DNA of 64,000 bases from Chryseosolibacter sp044507775 (GCA_044507775.1 JBIQIY010000022.1:1-64000), one strand, 5' to 3'. Positions 26,579 to 35,988 are shown, numbered from the stretch's first letter. The notes: a model not told the origin generated them from the letters alone. Made by a program: numbers and translations.

Positions 26579-27142
26579 CTATGATTTTTTCTTTGCCTGG
26601 ACGACGACAAAGAGGCCTTCTCCATAACCCGCCCTGGGTTCCTGTGTGGCGGAAGTGCCCGGGCCGAAGACTGCCTGCGCGAACTCGAAGTGCCTGAATC
26701 CGCAATGACTCAGCTCAAACATGATCCTTTCAAGCTGAGGCTCCTGGCTTTCAATTTCCGGATAGAAATCCCGCGCGGCCCGACTGTCGGCGTCAAAGAA
26801 GGCAACCACCAGCACGCCTTGCTGGTTTAAAGCATGAAAAGCGGCGGAAAAGCATTCGCGCAGGTCAGTTGCGGAAATCTCCCCATGGCAATAGGTGAAA
26901 ATGAAGTCGAGGTATGTAGGCTCCGCCTTATCGTTCAACCTGCTTTCCGGCGAAACAATAGTGGGAATTCCAGGCAGGTCCAGTTCACCCGAACCCGGGA
27001 AGTCCCTCGCGATCATAACAGCCCCTTTGCCCGGCGGCAAGAGAAAATTGATTGCTTTTTCTGCGGATTGAATAGTATCCGGGTCGAACTTGCGCGATAT
27101 GCGAGCGCCACTGTTTTCGATGTTCACAAAATTGTTATTCAT
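26579..27142 (-). CDS. methyltransferase-fold-like protein without a clear SAM motif
   Basis: A 187-residue protein read from ATG 27142 (MNNNFVNIENSGARISR); a TTG at 27172 would extend it. The order of strands and helices (DFIFTYCHGEISATDLRECFSAAFHALNQQGVLVVAFFD, then the late FEFAQAVFGPG strand) is that of a class I methyltransferase, but the glycine-rich SAM loop expected near the N terminus is not visible. It may be a degenerate member or only have the fold. It lies 22 bases upstream of the USP gene, so the two are probably co-transcribed. Confidence 0.55.
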   Translation of the reverse strand: MNNNFVNIENSGARISRKFDPDTIQSAEKAINFLLPPGKGAVMIARDFPGSGELDLPGIPTIVSPESRLNDKAEPTYLDFIFTYCHGEISATDLRECFSAAFHALNQQGVLVVAFFDADSRAARDFYPEIESQEPQLERIMFELSHCGFRHFEFAQAVFGPGTSATQEPRAGYGEGLFVVVQAKKKS

Positions 27143-27280
27143 GCTATGGACGGTTGTGTCAAAGGACGTCAAAAAAGAAAGGCGCCCTCATGACAGTCAT
27201 CATCCGGTTCGGGGATTCAAATCATGAAATCATCACCCTCTTGTCAAGGTGCATCAACATGATAAATGACAGTTGAAGGG

Positions 27281-27294
27281 CTGACACTCGTCAG
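27281..27294. promoter_or_regulatory. CRP/FNR-like box before the small kinase gene
   Basis: CTGACACTCGTCAG, perfect dyad, centred 82.5 bases upstream of ATG 27370. It could also serve the divergent gene starting at 27142. Confidence 0.5.
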
Positions 27295-27369
27295 GAGAAA
27301 TGCAGCGCGTTTCGGATACATTTGGATTTGCAGAAGATTCTGAATAGTTGTCACTTTAAAATTACTGTT

Positions 27370-27885
27370 ATGCTAATCATCATCTGTGGTCTACCCGGTT
27401 CCGGAAAAAGTTTTTTCGCGCGCAGGCTCTCCATGGCGCTGGATGCACATTTAGTCAGCAGTGACACCGTGAGAAAGGCAATAGAAGCAAAGGGTCGATA
27501 TGTATTCGACGACGAACTTGACGTCTACGAGGAGATGGCGACCGAGGCAGGACGTGCCGTTCGCGACGGAAAGGATGTGGTGGTTGAAGCCACGTTCTAT
27601 CGCAAGGAAATGCGCGATATGTTTTCAATGCTGGCGCGGCTCCTCCATCAAAAAGAGGTATTCATTCGGATCGTTTCCCAGGAAGATCTCATCCGGGAGC
27701 ACTTGAGTCGCCCGCGGCCGGACAGCCAGGCGAATTTTTCTATCTACAAACAGCTAAAGGGCCAGTACCAGGATCTGGAAGGAGATCACCTGGTCATTGA
27801 GTCAAAAGCTGATAACATTGAATCGATGGTGCGGAAGGGCACGGACTACATCAAATCGCAGCAGGAGGAAAATGTGAATTGCTAA
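27370..27885 (+). CDS. P-loop kinase of the AAA_33 type
   Basis: A 171-residue protein read from ATG 27370, directly before the P-loop (MLIIICGLPGSGKS); the frame is open further upstream, but an N-terminal extension before the first strand is unlikely. Walker A is GLPGSGKS at residues 7-14, and a following SSDTVRK plus DVVVEATFYRKEMRD resembles small kinases of the zeta-toxin/AAA_33 group that phosphorylate small molecules or RNA. The substrate is unknown. The stop overlaps the start of the next gene (TAATG). A CRP/FNR-like box lies upstream, placing it with the microaerobic genes. Confidence 0.8.
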   Translation: MLIIICGLPGSGKSFFARRLSMALDAHLVSSDTVRKAIEAKGRYVFDDELDVYEEMATEAGRAVRDGKDVVVEATFYRKEMRDMFSMLARLLHQKEVFIRIVSQEDLIREHLSRPRPDSQANFSIYKQLKGQYQDLEGDHLVIESKADNIESMVRKGTDYIKSQQEENVNC

Positions 27886-28118
27886 TGAGGCGCTCCATCA
27901 CACAGAATCTCGAAACAGCGGATGCAATCGCAAAGCTAGTTCTTTCTTTTGCGACAATCATTCTCTTTCTCACGGGGGTCATCGCCGGACCATTCGCAGT
28001 GGCGCTCGTGATTATGTCGGTTCTTGTGCTGTTCCTCTACCTCATCAAAGCAATTGTCCGGCGACGCCTGCACGAACAGCAAACGCACAACCGCAAGAAA
28101 GACGGCGGTCTGGAATAA
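27885..28118 (+). CDS. small membrane protein, 77 residues
   Basis: Read from ATG 27885, which shares its first base with the TAA of the kinase gene, so translation is coupled. Two adjacent hydrophobic segments (IAKLVLSFATIILFLTGVIA and FAVALVIMSVLVLFLYLIKA) are followed by a basic tail. No family is recognised. Its tight linkage to the kinase suggests a shared, unknown role. Confidence 0.6.
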   Translation: MRRSITQNLETADAIAKLVLSFATIILFLTGVIAGPFAVALVIMSVLVLFLYLIKAIVRRRLHEQQTHNRKKDGGLE

Positions 28119-28127
28119 AAAGGCGGC

Positions 28128-28141
28128 CTGACTAATGTCAG
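28128..28141. promoter_or_regulatory. CRP/FNR-like box before histidine kinase 1
   Basis: CTGACTAATGTCAG, perfect dyad, centred 98.5 bases upstream of the kinase ATG at 28233 and 10 bases after the stop of the preceding gene. Confidence 0.6.
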
Positions 28142-28232
28142 TTTTTCGCATGACAGCGCTCATTGGGGCAGCGGCCCCTGCCATTTTAGTTTTAGCTTAT
28201 CAAATTCGACTCGCAACTTTTTCCAGGCTTAG

Positions 28233-30200
28233 ATGACCATGAAACGCATGCTTTCTTCATTGACTCCCTTTTCCTGGGGACTTCTGTTGCTGGCGGTCGT
28301 GTATGGGATAGAGTATTACACCGGCGTCAGCGCCTCTGTTGCGTATGTCCTTTCCGTACTGTTTATTCTCTGGTTTTCGTGGCGCAATCCGCATACGCTC
28401 TGGATCGGGGTCCTTCCGACTGCGCTGATTGTGGTCGGCTTTTTTATGATCCATAACAACATGGAAATTGCCATTGCCATCAACCGTCTTCTTGCGATCA
28501 TCACCATCTGGATCGCAATCATTTTCGTCAACCGCTACCGCAAGGTTGTGGAAGAGGAAGAGGTTCAAAAGCGGCAGTTGGAGGCGCTCTTCCAAAACGC
28601 AACCGAGGGAATGATCTTCAGCAATTCGCAGGGCAATATTGTCCGATCAAATCCCGCAGCCGAATGCATGTTCGGATATGACGCAGGTGAACTGTTGGGA
28701 AAAAAGATCGCAGTTCTAATCCCCGATAGGTTCGGACATACCCACGTAGCGGAACGAGACAACCTTTTCAGAAACCCTAAACCGAGGGCCAAAGGGATGG
28801 GCCGGGAGTTGATCGCCAGGCGCAAGTATGGCGAAGAATTTCCGACGGAGATCAGCCTTAGCTACTTCAAGGATCACGACCAGGTCTACTATGTCGCCTT
28901 CATTGTCGACATATCCGAAAGGAGGAAACAGCAGCAGATCATAGAAGAGAATTTGGAGAATATCCGGCGCCTGAATTCAGAGCTTGACCTCAAGGTGAAG
29001 CTTCGGACGGCCGAGGTGGAAGCCGCCCTTCGGAAGCTGGAATCGTTCAACGATGAACTGACGCGGGAGATCGGGGAAAGAAAGCGAGTTGAACAGCGCC
29101 TGCGGAAAAGCCAGCAAATGCGCTCGGCCGTTGCCCGTAACTTTCCGGAAGGGATCATAGGCGTGTTAAATCGCGATCTCCGATATGTGCTTGCCGACGG
29201 CCAGGAGCTTAAGAAGATCGGATTCCTTTCGGGACGGCCCATTGGTGAGCGCATATTTGGAGATATGAACCCGGAGTCGACGGCGCAGGCAGAACCAATA
29301 ATCGCAAAAGCCTTCGAGGGTGAAAGTGTATCGATCGACATTGAACTCCTGGACAACAGCTATCACCTGATCGCCGTGCCCCTGCCAGATGCCTCGGGGG
29401 TTGTCAACGAGATCCTGGTGGTTTTGAAAAATATCACAGAACGCAAGCTGGCGGAGCGCAAACTTGTCAGGACCATAGAGAAAGAAAAGGAGCTTGGTGC
29501 ACTGAAGTCGCGCTTCGTGACCATGGCGTCTCACGAATTCCGAACCCCCCTGAGTACGATGCTCTCCTCTGTTTTCCTCCTGGAGAACTATACGGGAGAT
29601 AAATATGAGACGCAGAAGAAGACACACCTTGAAAGAATACGAAGGTCCATTCAGACGCTCACCGAATTGATGAATGATTTTCTCTCGATCGGCCGGCTGG
29701 AAGAGGGCGCGATAAAAGCAATCAACAAACCGGTGGAATTAAAGAGTTTCCTGAACGAGACTCTCAGTGAGCTCAACTCAATCAGGAAATCCGGCCAACG
29801 CCTGGAACTATCCCTTCCACCAAAAGAAATCTCCGTGACCAGTGACCGCCAGATGCTGACCAATATTTTGCGCAATCTTGTTTCCAATGCCGTAAAATAT
29901 TCTCCCGCTGATTCAGTAATTCGGATCGGTTGTCGCCTATCGGACCAGGAGTTTATCCTGACCGTGCAGGATCAAGGGATCGGCATTCCCGAAGCTGAGC
30001 AGGGAGAGATCTTCAAGAGGTTCTACCGCGCCGAGAACGCGACCAATATCCAGGGTACGGGATTGGGGCTGAATATAGTCCGGAAATATGCCAAGCTGTT
30101 GAACGGAACCATCGACTTTACAAGCAAAGTGAACAGCGGCACAACCTTTACGCTTCGACTACCTGTTGAATACAAACCGCAAAGTCAAATGTCCAACTAA
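28233..30200 (+). CDS. membrane PAS histidine kinase (pair 1)
   Basis: A 655-residue sensor kinase. About three to four helices lie in residues 8-95. A PAS/PAC domain follows (about 107-225; EGMIFSNSQGNIVRSNPAAE), then a coiled coil to about 290, a second degenerate PAS, and a PAC-like segment. The HisKA motif FVTMASHEFRTPLSTM is near residue 430, and HATPase motifs are NLVSNAVKYSP, DQGIGIP and GTGLGLNIV. All catalytic boxes are present. The response regulator gene follows immediately (11 bases after the stop) and is probably its partner. No heme or flavin ligand is evident, so the signal is unknown. A second kinase-regulator pair of the same build is at 36108-38417. Confidence 0.92.
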   Translation: MTMKRMLSSLTPFSWGLLLLAVVYGIEYYTGVSASVAYVLSVLFILWFSWRNPHTLWIGVLPTALIVVGFFMIHNNMEIAIAINRLLAIITIWIAIIFVNRYRKVVEEEEVQKRQLEALFQNATEGMIFSNSQGNIVRSNPAAECMFGYDAGELLGKKIAVLIPDRFGHTHVAERDNLFRNPKPRAKGMGRELIARRKYGEEFPTEISLSYFKDHDQVYYVAFIVDISERRKQQQIIEENLENIRRLNSELDLKVKLRTAEVEAALRKLESFNDELTREIGERKRVEQRLRKSQQMRSAVARNFPEGIIGVLNRDLRYVLADGQELKKIGFLSGRPIGERIFGDMNPESTAQAEPIIAKAFEGESVSIDIELLDNSYHLIAVPLPDASGVVNEILVVLKNITERKLAERKLVRTIEKEKELGALKSRFVTMASHEFRTPLSTMLSSVFLLENYTGDKYETQKKTHLERIRRSIQTLTELMNDFLSIGRLEEGAIKAINKPVELKSFLNETLSELNSIRKSGQRLELSLPPKEISVTSDRQMLTNILRNLVSNAVKYSPADSVIRIGCRLSDQEFILTVQDQGIGIPEAEQGEIFKRFYRAENATNIQGTGLGLNIVRKYAKLLNGTIDFTSKVNSGTTFTLRLPVEYKPQSQMSN

Positions 30201-30210
30201 CACAGAACTC

Positions 30211-31260
30211 ATGAAAACAATCCTTGTGATAGAAGACAACCAGGAAATGGCCGAGAATATTGCGAGCATCCTGGAACTTGCAAATTACAATGTGCTGTCT
30301 GCTTCAAATGGAAGGGAAGGGGTTGAGCTTGCTCAGAAGCACATCCCGGATCTTGTTCTTTGCGATGTCATGATGCCCGAGCTCGACGGATATGGAGTTC
30401 TTCATATCTTAAACAAAAATCCCGAATCGGCTGGTATTCCTTTCATTTTTCTTACGGCCAAGGCGGACAAGAGCGATTTCAGAGAAGGTATGAATCTGGG
30501 CGCGGACGATTACATAACCAAGCCATTTGATGGTTTCGACTTACTCAAGGTTATCGAAATCCGTCTGAAGAAGAGCTCGCTGCTGAAGTCGTCGTTCAAC
30601 AACGATCTGCACGATGTTAATTCTTTCTTCAGCAAGGCCAAAGAGCTAAAAGAATTTCAGAAGCTCTCCGAAAACCGCCCACTTAGAACCTTCCGAAAGA
30701 AGGACCTGGTCTTCATGGAGGGACATACGCCCAGCGATCTCTATTTTATTTCGAAGGGAAGTGTCAAAACTTACAAGATTAATTATGATGGAAAGGAGCT
30801 TGTTACAGGGATCCATCAGACAGGCAGTTTTTTGGGATATACTGCGCTGCTGGAAGAAAAACCGTACAATGAGCATGCGGAAGCACTGGAGGAAACGCAG
30901 GTAGCCATTATACCGAAAAATGATTTCCTTATGCTGTTGTACTCTAGCAGGGACGTGGCCCGAAAGTTTATCAAGCTGCTCTCAAATAACCTGGAGGAAA
31001 CGGAAAAGCGTCTGCTGGATGTTGCGTATCAGTCAGTACGTCAAAGGGTGGCCGGTGCCCTGTTGCAGATTCAAAAGAGATACAGCGCTAATGGAGAAAT
31101 CATTTCATTTGCAAGAAAGGATATTTCGGGTCTGATCGGAACGGCTACTGAATCACTCAATCGGACCCTGGCGGACTTCCGGGATGAAGGCCTAATCGAG
31201 ATGCTTGATGACGGACTGAAAATATTGGATCAAAAAAAACTTGAACGACTCAGCCGTTAG
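30211..31260 (+). CDS. REC-CRP fusion response regulator (pair 1)
   Basis: A 349-residue protein read from ATG 30211 (MKTILVIEDNQEMAENIAS). The receiver domain (1-125) has DLVLCDVMMPELDGYG with the phospho-Asp, FLTAKAD and the Lys of TKPFDG. A linker leads to a cyclic-nucleotide-binding-like domain (about 165-275) and a CRP-type helix-turn-helix with the recognition helix TATESLNRTLADF. Glu and Arg at the CRP E181/R185 positions are present, which fits TGA-core half-sites. So phosphorylation by the adjacent kinase rather than a small ligand may drive a CRP/FNR-type regulator. It is a candidate to act on the palindromes found in this window. Confidence 0.9.
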   Translation: MKTILVIEDNQEMAENIASILELANYNVLSASNGREGVELAQKHIPDLVLCDVMMPELDGYGVLHILNKNPESAGIPFIFLTAKADKSDFREGMNLGADDYITKPFDGFDLLKVIEIRLKKSSLLKSSFNNDLHDVNSFFSKAKELKEFQKLSENRPLRTFRKKDLVFMEGHTPSDLYFISKGSVKTYKINYDGKELVTGIHQTGSFLGYTALLEEKPYNEHAEALEETQVAIIPKNDFLMLLYSSRDVARKFIKLLSNNLEETEKRLLDVAYQSVRQRVAGALLQIQKRYSANGEIISFARKDISGLIGTATESLNRTLADFRDEGLIEMLDDGLKILDQKKLERLSR

Positions 31261-31274
31261 TCGTCGGTGATCTT

Positions 31275-32342
31275 ATGGAAAGTACCAAACCACTGATACG
31301 CTCGGAATCACCATACCTTCGGTGGATTCAGTACCTACTCTTCGGATCGTTGCTTTTGTATTTCGGACAGGATATTCTGGTGCCGCTGAGTTTCGCGGTG
31401 CTCATAAGTTTTGTCCTCTACCCCATCTGTGCATGGCTTGAAAGGAGACGCGTCGGAAAACTGACTGCCATTCTTCTTTCCGTCAGTCTGCTGATCGTTC
31501 TCGGACTGTTGCTGATTGGCCTACTCGTGAGTCAGTTTGTTACCTTCATCCGCGAGTGGCCGTCACTTTATGCTAAGATCAATCAGTCACTGGCGGAAGT
31601 AAACCGTTTTCTTGTGGAGGTGTTTGACCTCTCCAGCGACCAACAGAAAAACCTGGTGGCGAGAATCTCCAGCGAGTCGGGAAATGGTTTGTTCACCATG
31701 GCTCGAAGCACGCTGAAGACATCGGCCTCATCTGTCGTGATGCTTTTTCTGATTCCGGTCTACGTTGTGCTGATCCTGTATTACCGCCGTCAATGGATGA
31801 AGGTACTGTTCCGGTTGTTCCCTTCAGAGGACCCCGGTAGCTTGCGTGCTATCCTTTCACTTACGATTCAAACCTATTATAACTTTATCAAGGGAATGGC
31901 GATTGTGTACCTGATCGTAGGCATTCTGAACAGTGTAGGCCTGCTGTTGCTCGGGATACCACATGCATTCTTTTTTGGGTTTGTGGCCTCCATTCTAACA
32001 TTTATACCATACGTTGGCATTATTGTCGGCTCCCTGCTGCCCATTACCATGGCGTGGATTACGTATGATTCATTCTGGTACCCGGTCGGAATTGTCGGTG
32101 TATTCACCTTTGTGCAGTACCTGGAAGCAAACGTTATCTTTCCGCTGGCGGTGAGCCACAGGCTGAATGTAAATACCCTGGTAATGTTGCTCGCGATTTT
32201 TGCCGGAGGAATTATCTGGGGGATGGCCGGTTTGATACTTTTCGTGCCCTTTGTGGGGATTGCCAAACTTATTGCCGATCATAACCCGCAGTGGAAGACC
32301 GCTTCCATGATCCTCGGCGTTGAAAAGCCTGTGCAAAAATGA
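31275..32342 (+). CDS. AI-2E/PerM-family membrane transporter
   Basis: A 355-residue protein with about eight helices, starting 14 bases after the regulator gene. Family features are LVPLSFAVLISFVLYPI, the long amphipathic middle, LLLGIPHAFFFGFVASILTFIPYVG and LEANVIFPLAVSHRLNVN. The AI-2E (PerM/YdiK) family contains exporters and Na+/H+ antiporters; the substrate cannot be deduced. It may be transcribed with the HK/REC-CRP pair. The gene is followed by an intergenic region holding two CRP/FNR-like boxes. Confidence 0.88.
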   Translation: MESTKPLIRSESPYLRWIQYLLFGSLLLYFGQDILVPLSFAVLISFVLYPICAWLERRRVGKLTAILLSVSLLIVLGLLLIGLLVSQFVTFIREWPSLYAKINQSLAEVNRFLVEVFDLSSDQQKNLVARISSESGNGLFTMARSTLKTSASSVVMLFLIPVYVVLILYYRRQWMKVLFRLFPSEDPGSLRAILSLTIQTYYNFIKGMAIVYLIVGILNSVGLLLLGIPHAFFFGFVASILTFIPYVGIIVGSLLPITMAWITYDSFWYPVGIVGVFTFVQYLEANVIFPLAVSHRLNVNTLVMLLAIFAGGIIWGMAGLILFVPFVGIAKLIADHNPQWKTASMILGVEKPVQK

Positions 32343-32392
32343 AGGCGCTTTGTCGCTGAAAGGCGTTCACCTGCGGGCTTCCCCGGGTGCGT

Positions 32393-32406
32393 ATGATACA
32401 AATCAT
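32393..32406. promoter_or_regulatory. CRP/FNR-like box 1 before the L,D-transpeptidase
   Basis: ATGATACAAATCAT, perfect dyad, centred 63.5 bases upstream of ATG 32463. A second box lies 22 bases away centre to centre, about two helical turns. Confidence 0.7.
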
Positions 32407-32414
32407 GGGTGCGT

Positions 32415-32428
32415 CTGATTATCATCAG
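32415..32428. promoter_or_regulatory. CRP/FNR-like box 2 before the L,D-transpeptidase
   Basis: CTGATTATCATCAG, perfect dyad, centred 41.5 bases upstream of ATG 32463. Confidence 0.7.
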
Positions 32429-32462
32429 ACGACGGGCATAAACTTTTGACCATTTTGCGCAA

Positions 32463-33932
32463 ATGAGATCACTACGTTTAGACATGTCGTTAGTAAGGGT
32501 AATGTCTCTGGCCGGGATTGTTCTACTTTGTGCCGGCCTGGCCGGTTGCCAGAAAGCGCTGATCCTGGACGCCAGCTTTGACCTGGAAGAAGTTCAGATC
32601 CGTCCCCTTGTGCTGCCGGCCGAAGACGATAGCTTATACAGCGGTTTGAAGAACCGCGACGCCGTTCGTGGGTTTTATCAGGTTACCCGATACGCGTCGG
32701 CGTGGACGGATCATCATCAACAACCATTGGCACTGGGAGATTCACTTATTCGTTTTATTCGGAACATCCGATACCACGGTCTGTTGCCACAAGATTACCA
32801 CCTGACGGAGCTGGAAGGGGAATCCAGACCGGCGTGGCTTCCCGGCGTCCTCATGCGGCGTGATGTGATCCTGACGGATGCATTTCTCTCACTGGCAAAT
32901 GATCTGGAACATGGGCGGTTGGCTGCAGCTGATCCTGCAAGGGATAGCCTGCGTATATCCTTACTCGTCACGGCGCTGCAGGATGGCTCGCTAACGCGTG
33001 CTCTGAAAAGTCGTGAACGCGTAGCCTCCCAGTATCATCATCTCAAAAAAGCGTTAGCCAAAGCCATTGACAATACGGATTCGATGTCAAGGGATCTCTT
33101 GTTGCACGGGATTACCGTTGACTCGTTGGCCGGCCACAGGGATGTACGCAAAATCGAGATCAACCTGGAGCGGTGGAGACGGGAAAAGAAAGAATGGGGG
33201 CCGCGCTATATTGTCGTTAACATTCCTTCGTTCATGATTCGCGTCGTGGACGACCACAGGATAGTCCTGGAATCGCGTTCCATCGTGGGAAAGCCGGATC
33301 GGGCAACACCTGTTTTCAGCAGTGTCGTGCAGTGTTTCGTGACCTATCCCTACTGGCACGTACCCAGGCGGATCTCGGTGGAAGAATTTCTTCCGGCAAT
33401 CCAGCGGGATACAAGCTTTATCACACGGAATAATTTTGATGTTCTCTCCCGGACCGGTAAAGTGCTGCGCCCGGATAGCATTCCGTGGTCGACCTTTCAC
33501 AAGAACAATTTTCCTGTAATCCTGAGGCAGCGCGAAGGCAAGGAGAATTCCCTTGGCGTAATCAAGTTCGTGTTCGACAACCCGTACGCCGTCTTTGTGC
33601 ACGACACCAATGCTCCTCGTCTGTTCAACAGCAAGAAGAGGGCATTCAGCCATGGGTGTATCCGGATGGAGAAGGCCACTGCCCTCGCACATTATCTGGT
33701 GACAGGGCATGCCGATAAGACTTCACCGATGCTCGAACGCTATCTGCGCGAGAAAAAGATGCACACTATCGATGTCATGAAGCCCATTGATATTCATATA
33801 CGGTACTTCACGGCCGAAGCCGATGTGAATGGTGATGTGGTGTTTTTTGATGATATCTATGACGCGGACCAGTCGCTGACAGATGCATTCTACCGGCGTG
33901 CACCGATCCTCACCAAGCGCATGGCGCCGTAA
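32463..33932 (+). CDS. L,D-transpeptidase lipoprotein, YcbB-like
   Basis: A 489-residue protein. A signal with lipobox LAGC near residue 29 makes it a probable lipoprotein. The N-terminal half is a scaffold with YHGLLPQDYHLTELEG as in YcbB/LdtD. The catalytic YkuD domain (about 245-420) has IVVNIPSFMIRVVD, the conserved His of FVHDTNAP, and the SHGCIRMEKA active site with Cys. It would make 3-3 crosslinks in peptidoglycan. Two tandem CRP/FNR-like boxes in the upstream 75 bases suggest that this cell-wall enzyme belongs to the low-oxygen regulon, which is unexpected for the family. Confidence 0.9.
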   Translation: MRSLRLDMSLVRVMSLAGIVLLCAGLAGCQKALILDASFDLEEVQIRPLVLPAEDDSLYSGLKNRDAVRGFYQVTRYASAWTDHHQQPLALGDSLIRFIRNIRYHGLLPQDYHLTELEGESRPAWLPGVLMRRDVILTDAFLSLANDLEHGRLAAADPARDSLRISLLVTALQDGSLTRALKSRERVASQYHHLKKALAKAIDNTDSMSRDLLLHGITVDSLAGHRDVRKIEINLERWRREKKEWGPRYIVVNIPSFMIRVVDDHRIVLESRSIVGKPDRATPVFSSVVQCFVTYPYWHVPRRISVEEFLPAIQRDTSFITRNNFDVLSRTGKVLRPDSIPWSTFHKNNFPVILRQREGKENSLGVIKFVFDNPYAVFVHDTNAPRLFNSKKRAFSHGCIRMEKATALAHYLVTGHADKTSPMLERYLREKKMHTIDVMKPIDIHIRYFTAEADVNGDVVFFDDIYDADQSLTDAFYRRAPILTKRMAP

Positions 33933-34120
33933 GTGGAGATACATCTTCGTCGTATCGCATCGCCTTTCCCGCCGAGGGGCGAGGGGGGCGAGTCGGGATG
34001 AGGCGATCAGCCGGTGGCATGAAACTAAGGGACGTTTATGTTTGTTTTGTCTGCGCTGCCGGTTACGTGACAGCATAACGTAAAAAATGCGACATTTAGG
34101 ACAATTTTAAATTTCTGATT

Positions 34121-35533
34121 ATGAAAGTGGAACAGATCTATACCGGTTGCCTGGCACAGGGAGCCTACTACATACTCTCCGATGGAGAGGCGGCGATTAT
34201 TGATCCGCTGCGGGAAGTGGGCCCATACCTGGAGAAGGCAAAGAAAGACGGTGCAAAAATAAAGTATGTTCTCGAGACGCACTTTCATGCTGACTTCGTT
34301 TCAGGTCACCTGGATCTCGCGGCAAAGACCGGAGCGAAAATTGTTTACGGCCCGAATGCTACCACGCGGTTTGCGGCCCACATTGCAAAGGATGGAGAAG
34401 TATTAAGTCTCGGGAAGGCCATGATCAAGGTCCTTCATACTCCCGGCCATACGCTGGAGTCAACCACGTATCTGCTTATAGACGAGAATGGAAAGGACTA
34501 TGCGATCTTTACCGGAGATACGTTGTTCCTCGGTGACGTGGGACGCCCCGATCTTGCGCAAAAGGCCGCCAATCTTACCAAGGAGGAACTTGCCGGAATG
34601 TTATATGATTCGCTGCGAACGAAGATTCTTCCGCTATCGGATGATTTGATCGTTTACCCCGCACATGGCGCAGGTTCCGCATGCGGAAAGAATATGATGA
34701 AGGAAACCGTCGACACGCTGGGCAACCAGAAGAAGTTCAACTACGCATTGCGCGCAAACATGACCCGGGACGAGTTCATTCGCGAAGTTACGGAAGGCCT
34801 GCTCCCGCCTCCGGCATATTTCCCGGAGAACGTGAAGATGAATAAGGAAGGTTATGAGAGCATCGACTCCGTGCTGAACAAAGGAACCCGCGCGCTCACG
34901 CCGGAGCAGTTCGAGGTTGTGGCCAACGAGACCGGTGCGATCGTCCTGGACACGCGCGATCCCGTTCATTTTGCGAAGGGCTTCATACCGAAGGCCATCA
35001 ACATCGGTATCGATGGCAGTTTTGCTCCCTGGGTAGGAGCGCTTATCCCGGGAGTTGGGCAACCCATTCTCATCGTCGCCGACGAGGGAAGAGAGGCGGA
35101 AGTCGTTACGCGACTTGCCCGGGTCGGTTATGACAACACGCAGGGATATCTCAAGGGAGGTTTCAAGGCGTGGTTGCAGGCTGGTAAACAAGTTGACTCC
35201 ATCGATTCGGTATCGGCGGAAGAGTTTGCGCAGCGATACCGGAATTCAAGCCCCCTGGTTTTTGATGTTAGAAAGGATGATGAATATCGCGTAGGTCATA
35301 TTGAAGGAGCGGTGAATACTCCTTTGGATTTTATCAATGAGCACCTGTCGGAAATTCCGAAAGAAGGCGAGGTTTATCTGCACTGTGCCGGCGGTTACCG
35401 TTCCATGGTGGCTGCTTCCATACTGAAGGCCCGGGGATGGGAGAACGTGATCAATATCGAAGGGGGCTTCGACGCCGTCGCTAAGACTAATGTACCGACG
35501 CTGGATTACGCTGCGGCCCGCGAAGGCGAATAG
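34121..35533 (+). CDS. MBL-fold persulfide dioxygenase-like protein with two rhodanese domains
   Basis: A 470-residue protein. The metallo-beta-lactamase domain (1-245) has the THFHADFVSGH metal motif, then HTPGHT and FTGDTLFLGDVGRPD, as in ETHE1-type persulfide dioxygenases. Two rhodanese domains follow. The first (about 265-355) has VADEGRE where the catalytic Cys loop should be, so it is inactive. The second keeps the Cys loop (LHCAGGYRS). The layout matches BLH/CstB-like proteins that oxidise sulfane sulfur in sulfide detoxification. It stands alone, with its own leader; no palindromic box is seen upstream. Confidence 0.9.
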   Translation: MKVEQIYTGCLAQGAYYILSDGEAAIIDPLREVGPYLEKAKKDGAKIKYVLETHFHADFVSGHLDLAAKTGAKIVYGPNATTRFAAHIAKDGEVLSLGKAMIKVLHTPGHTLESTTYLLIDENGKDYAIFTGDTLFLGDVGRPDLAQKAANLTKEELAGMLYDSLRTKILPLSDDLIVYPAHGAGSACGKNMMKETVDTLGNQKKFNYALRANMTRDEFIREVTEGLLPPPAYFPENVKMNKEGYESIDSVLNKGTRALTPEQFEVVANETGAIVLDTRDPVHFAKGFIPKAINIGIDGSFAPWVGALIPGVGQPILIVADEGREAEVVTRLARVGYDNTQGYLKGGFKAWLQAGKQVDSIDSVSAEEFAQRYRNSSPLVFDVRKDDEYRVGHIEGAVNTPLDFINEHLSEIPKEGEVYLHCAGGYRSMVAASILKARGWENVINIEGGFDAVAKTNVPTLDYAAAREGE

Positions 35534-35547
35534 CCGCAACGGAGACC

Positions 35548-35988
35548 CTAGACGTGCGCCTCTACTGTCGCTTTAGCAGGAACGATCACGAAAGGTAGTT
35601 TTGAAGAGGCAATCAGTTCCTGGAGATCATAACCCTTGCTGTCGTTGCCGGGACCGCCTTTCTGCTGGCCGATGATGACCATATCAATGTTGTTTCGCCT
35701 GACGTGCGCCTGAATGCGGTCAGGTATGAATCCGATCTCCGCTTGAAATTCACAGGGTATCTTCGCCATGTCCGTAATACGGTTTTTGAGGACTGCAAAT
35801 TTTTCCCGCGCTTCGCTTTCCAGTTTCTTCTTTAAAGACGCGACGTCCCCCTGGTAACCGGAATCGATAAGACGATAGGGAAACAGGACGATGAGGTAAT
35901 CACCATAGGCAACGGCAATCCGGGTGGCAACCTCCAGTACGGTTTGTGACGATTCGGTCAAATCCACGACACACAATATTCTTCTCAT
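35548..35988 (-). CDS. universal stress protein, single UspA domain
   Basis: A 146-residue protein with one UspA domain: MRRILCVVDLTESSQTVLEVATRIA at the start, and the nucleotide-site region DMVIIGQQKGGPGNDSKGYDLQELIASSKLPFVIVPA. The usual small-residue pattern is partly kept. It is divergent from histidine kinase 2; the CRP/FNR-like box at 36060 lies between them and could serve both. It converges on the MBL/rhodanese gene. Confidence 0.87.
   Translation of the reverse strand: MRRILCVVDLTESSQTVLEVATRIAVAYGDYLIVLFPYRLIDSGYQGDVASLKKKLESEAREKFAVLKNRITDMAKIPCEFQAEIGFIPDRIQAHVRRNNIDMVIIGQQKGGPGNDSKGYDLQELIASSKLPFVIVPAKATVEAHV

Noticed and set aside
27190..27200. ATGACAGTCAT palindrome
   Set aside because: The half-sites match the regulon motif, but the spacer is 1 base instead of 4, which a CRP-type dimer could not use in the same way.
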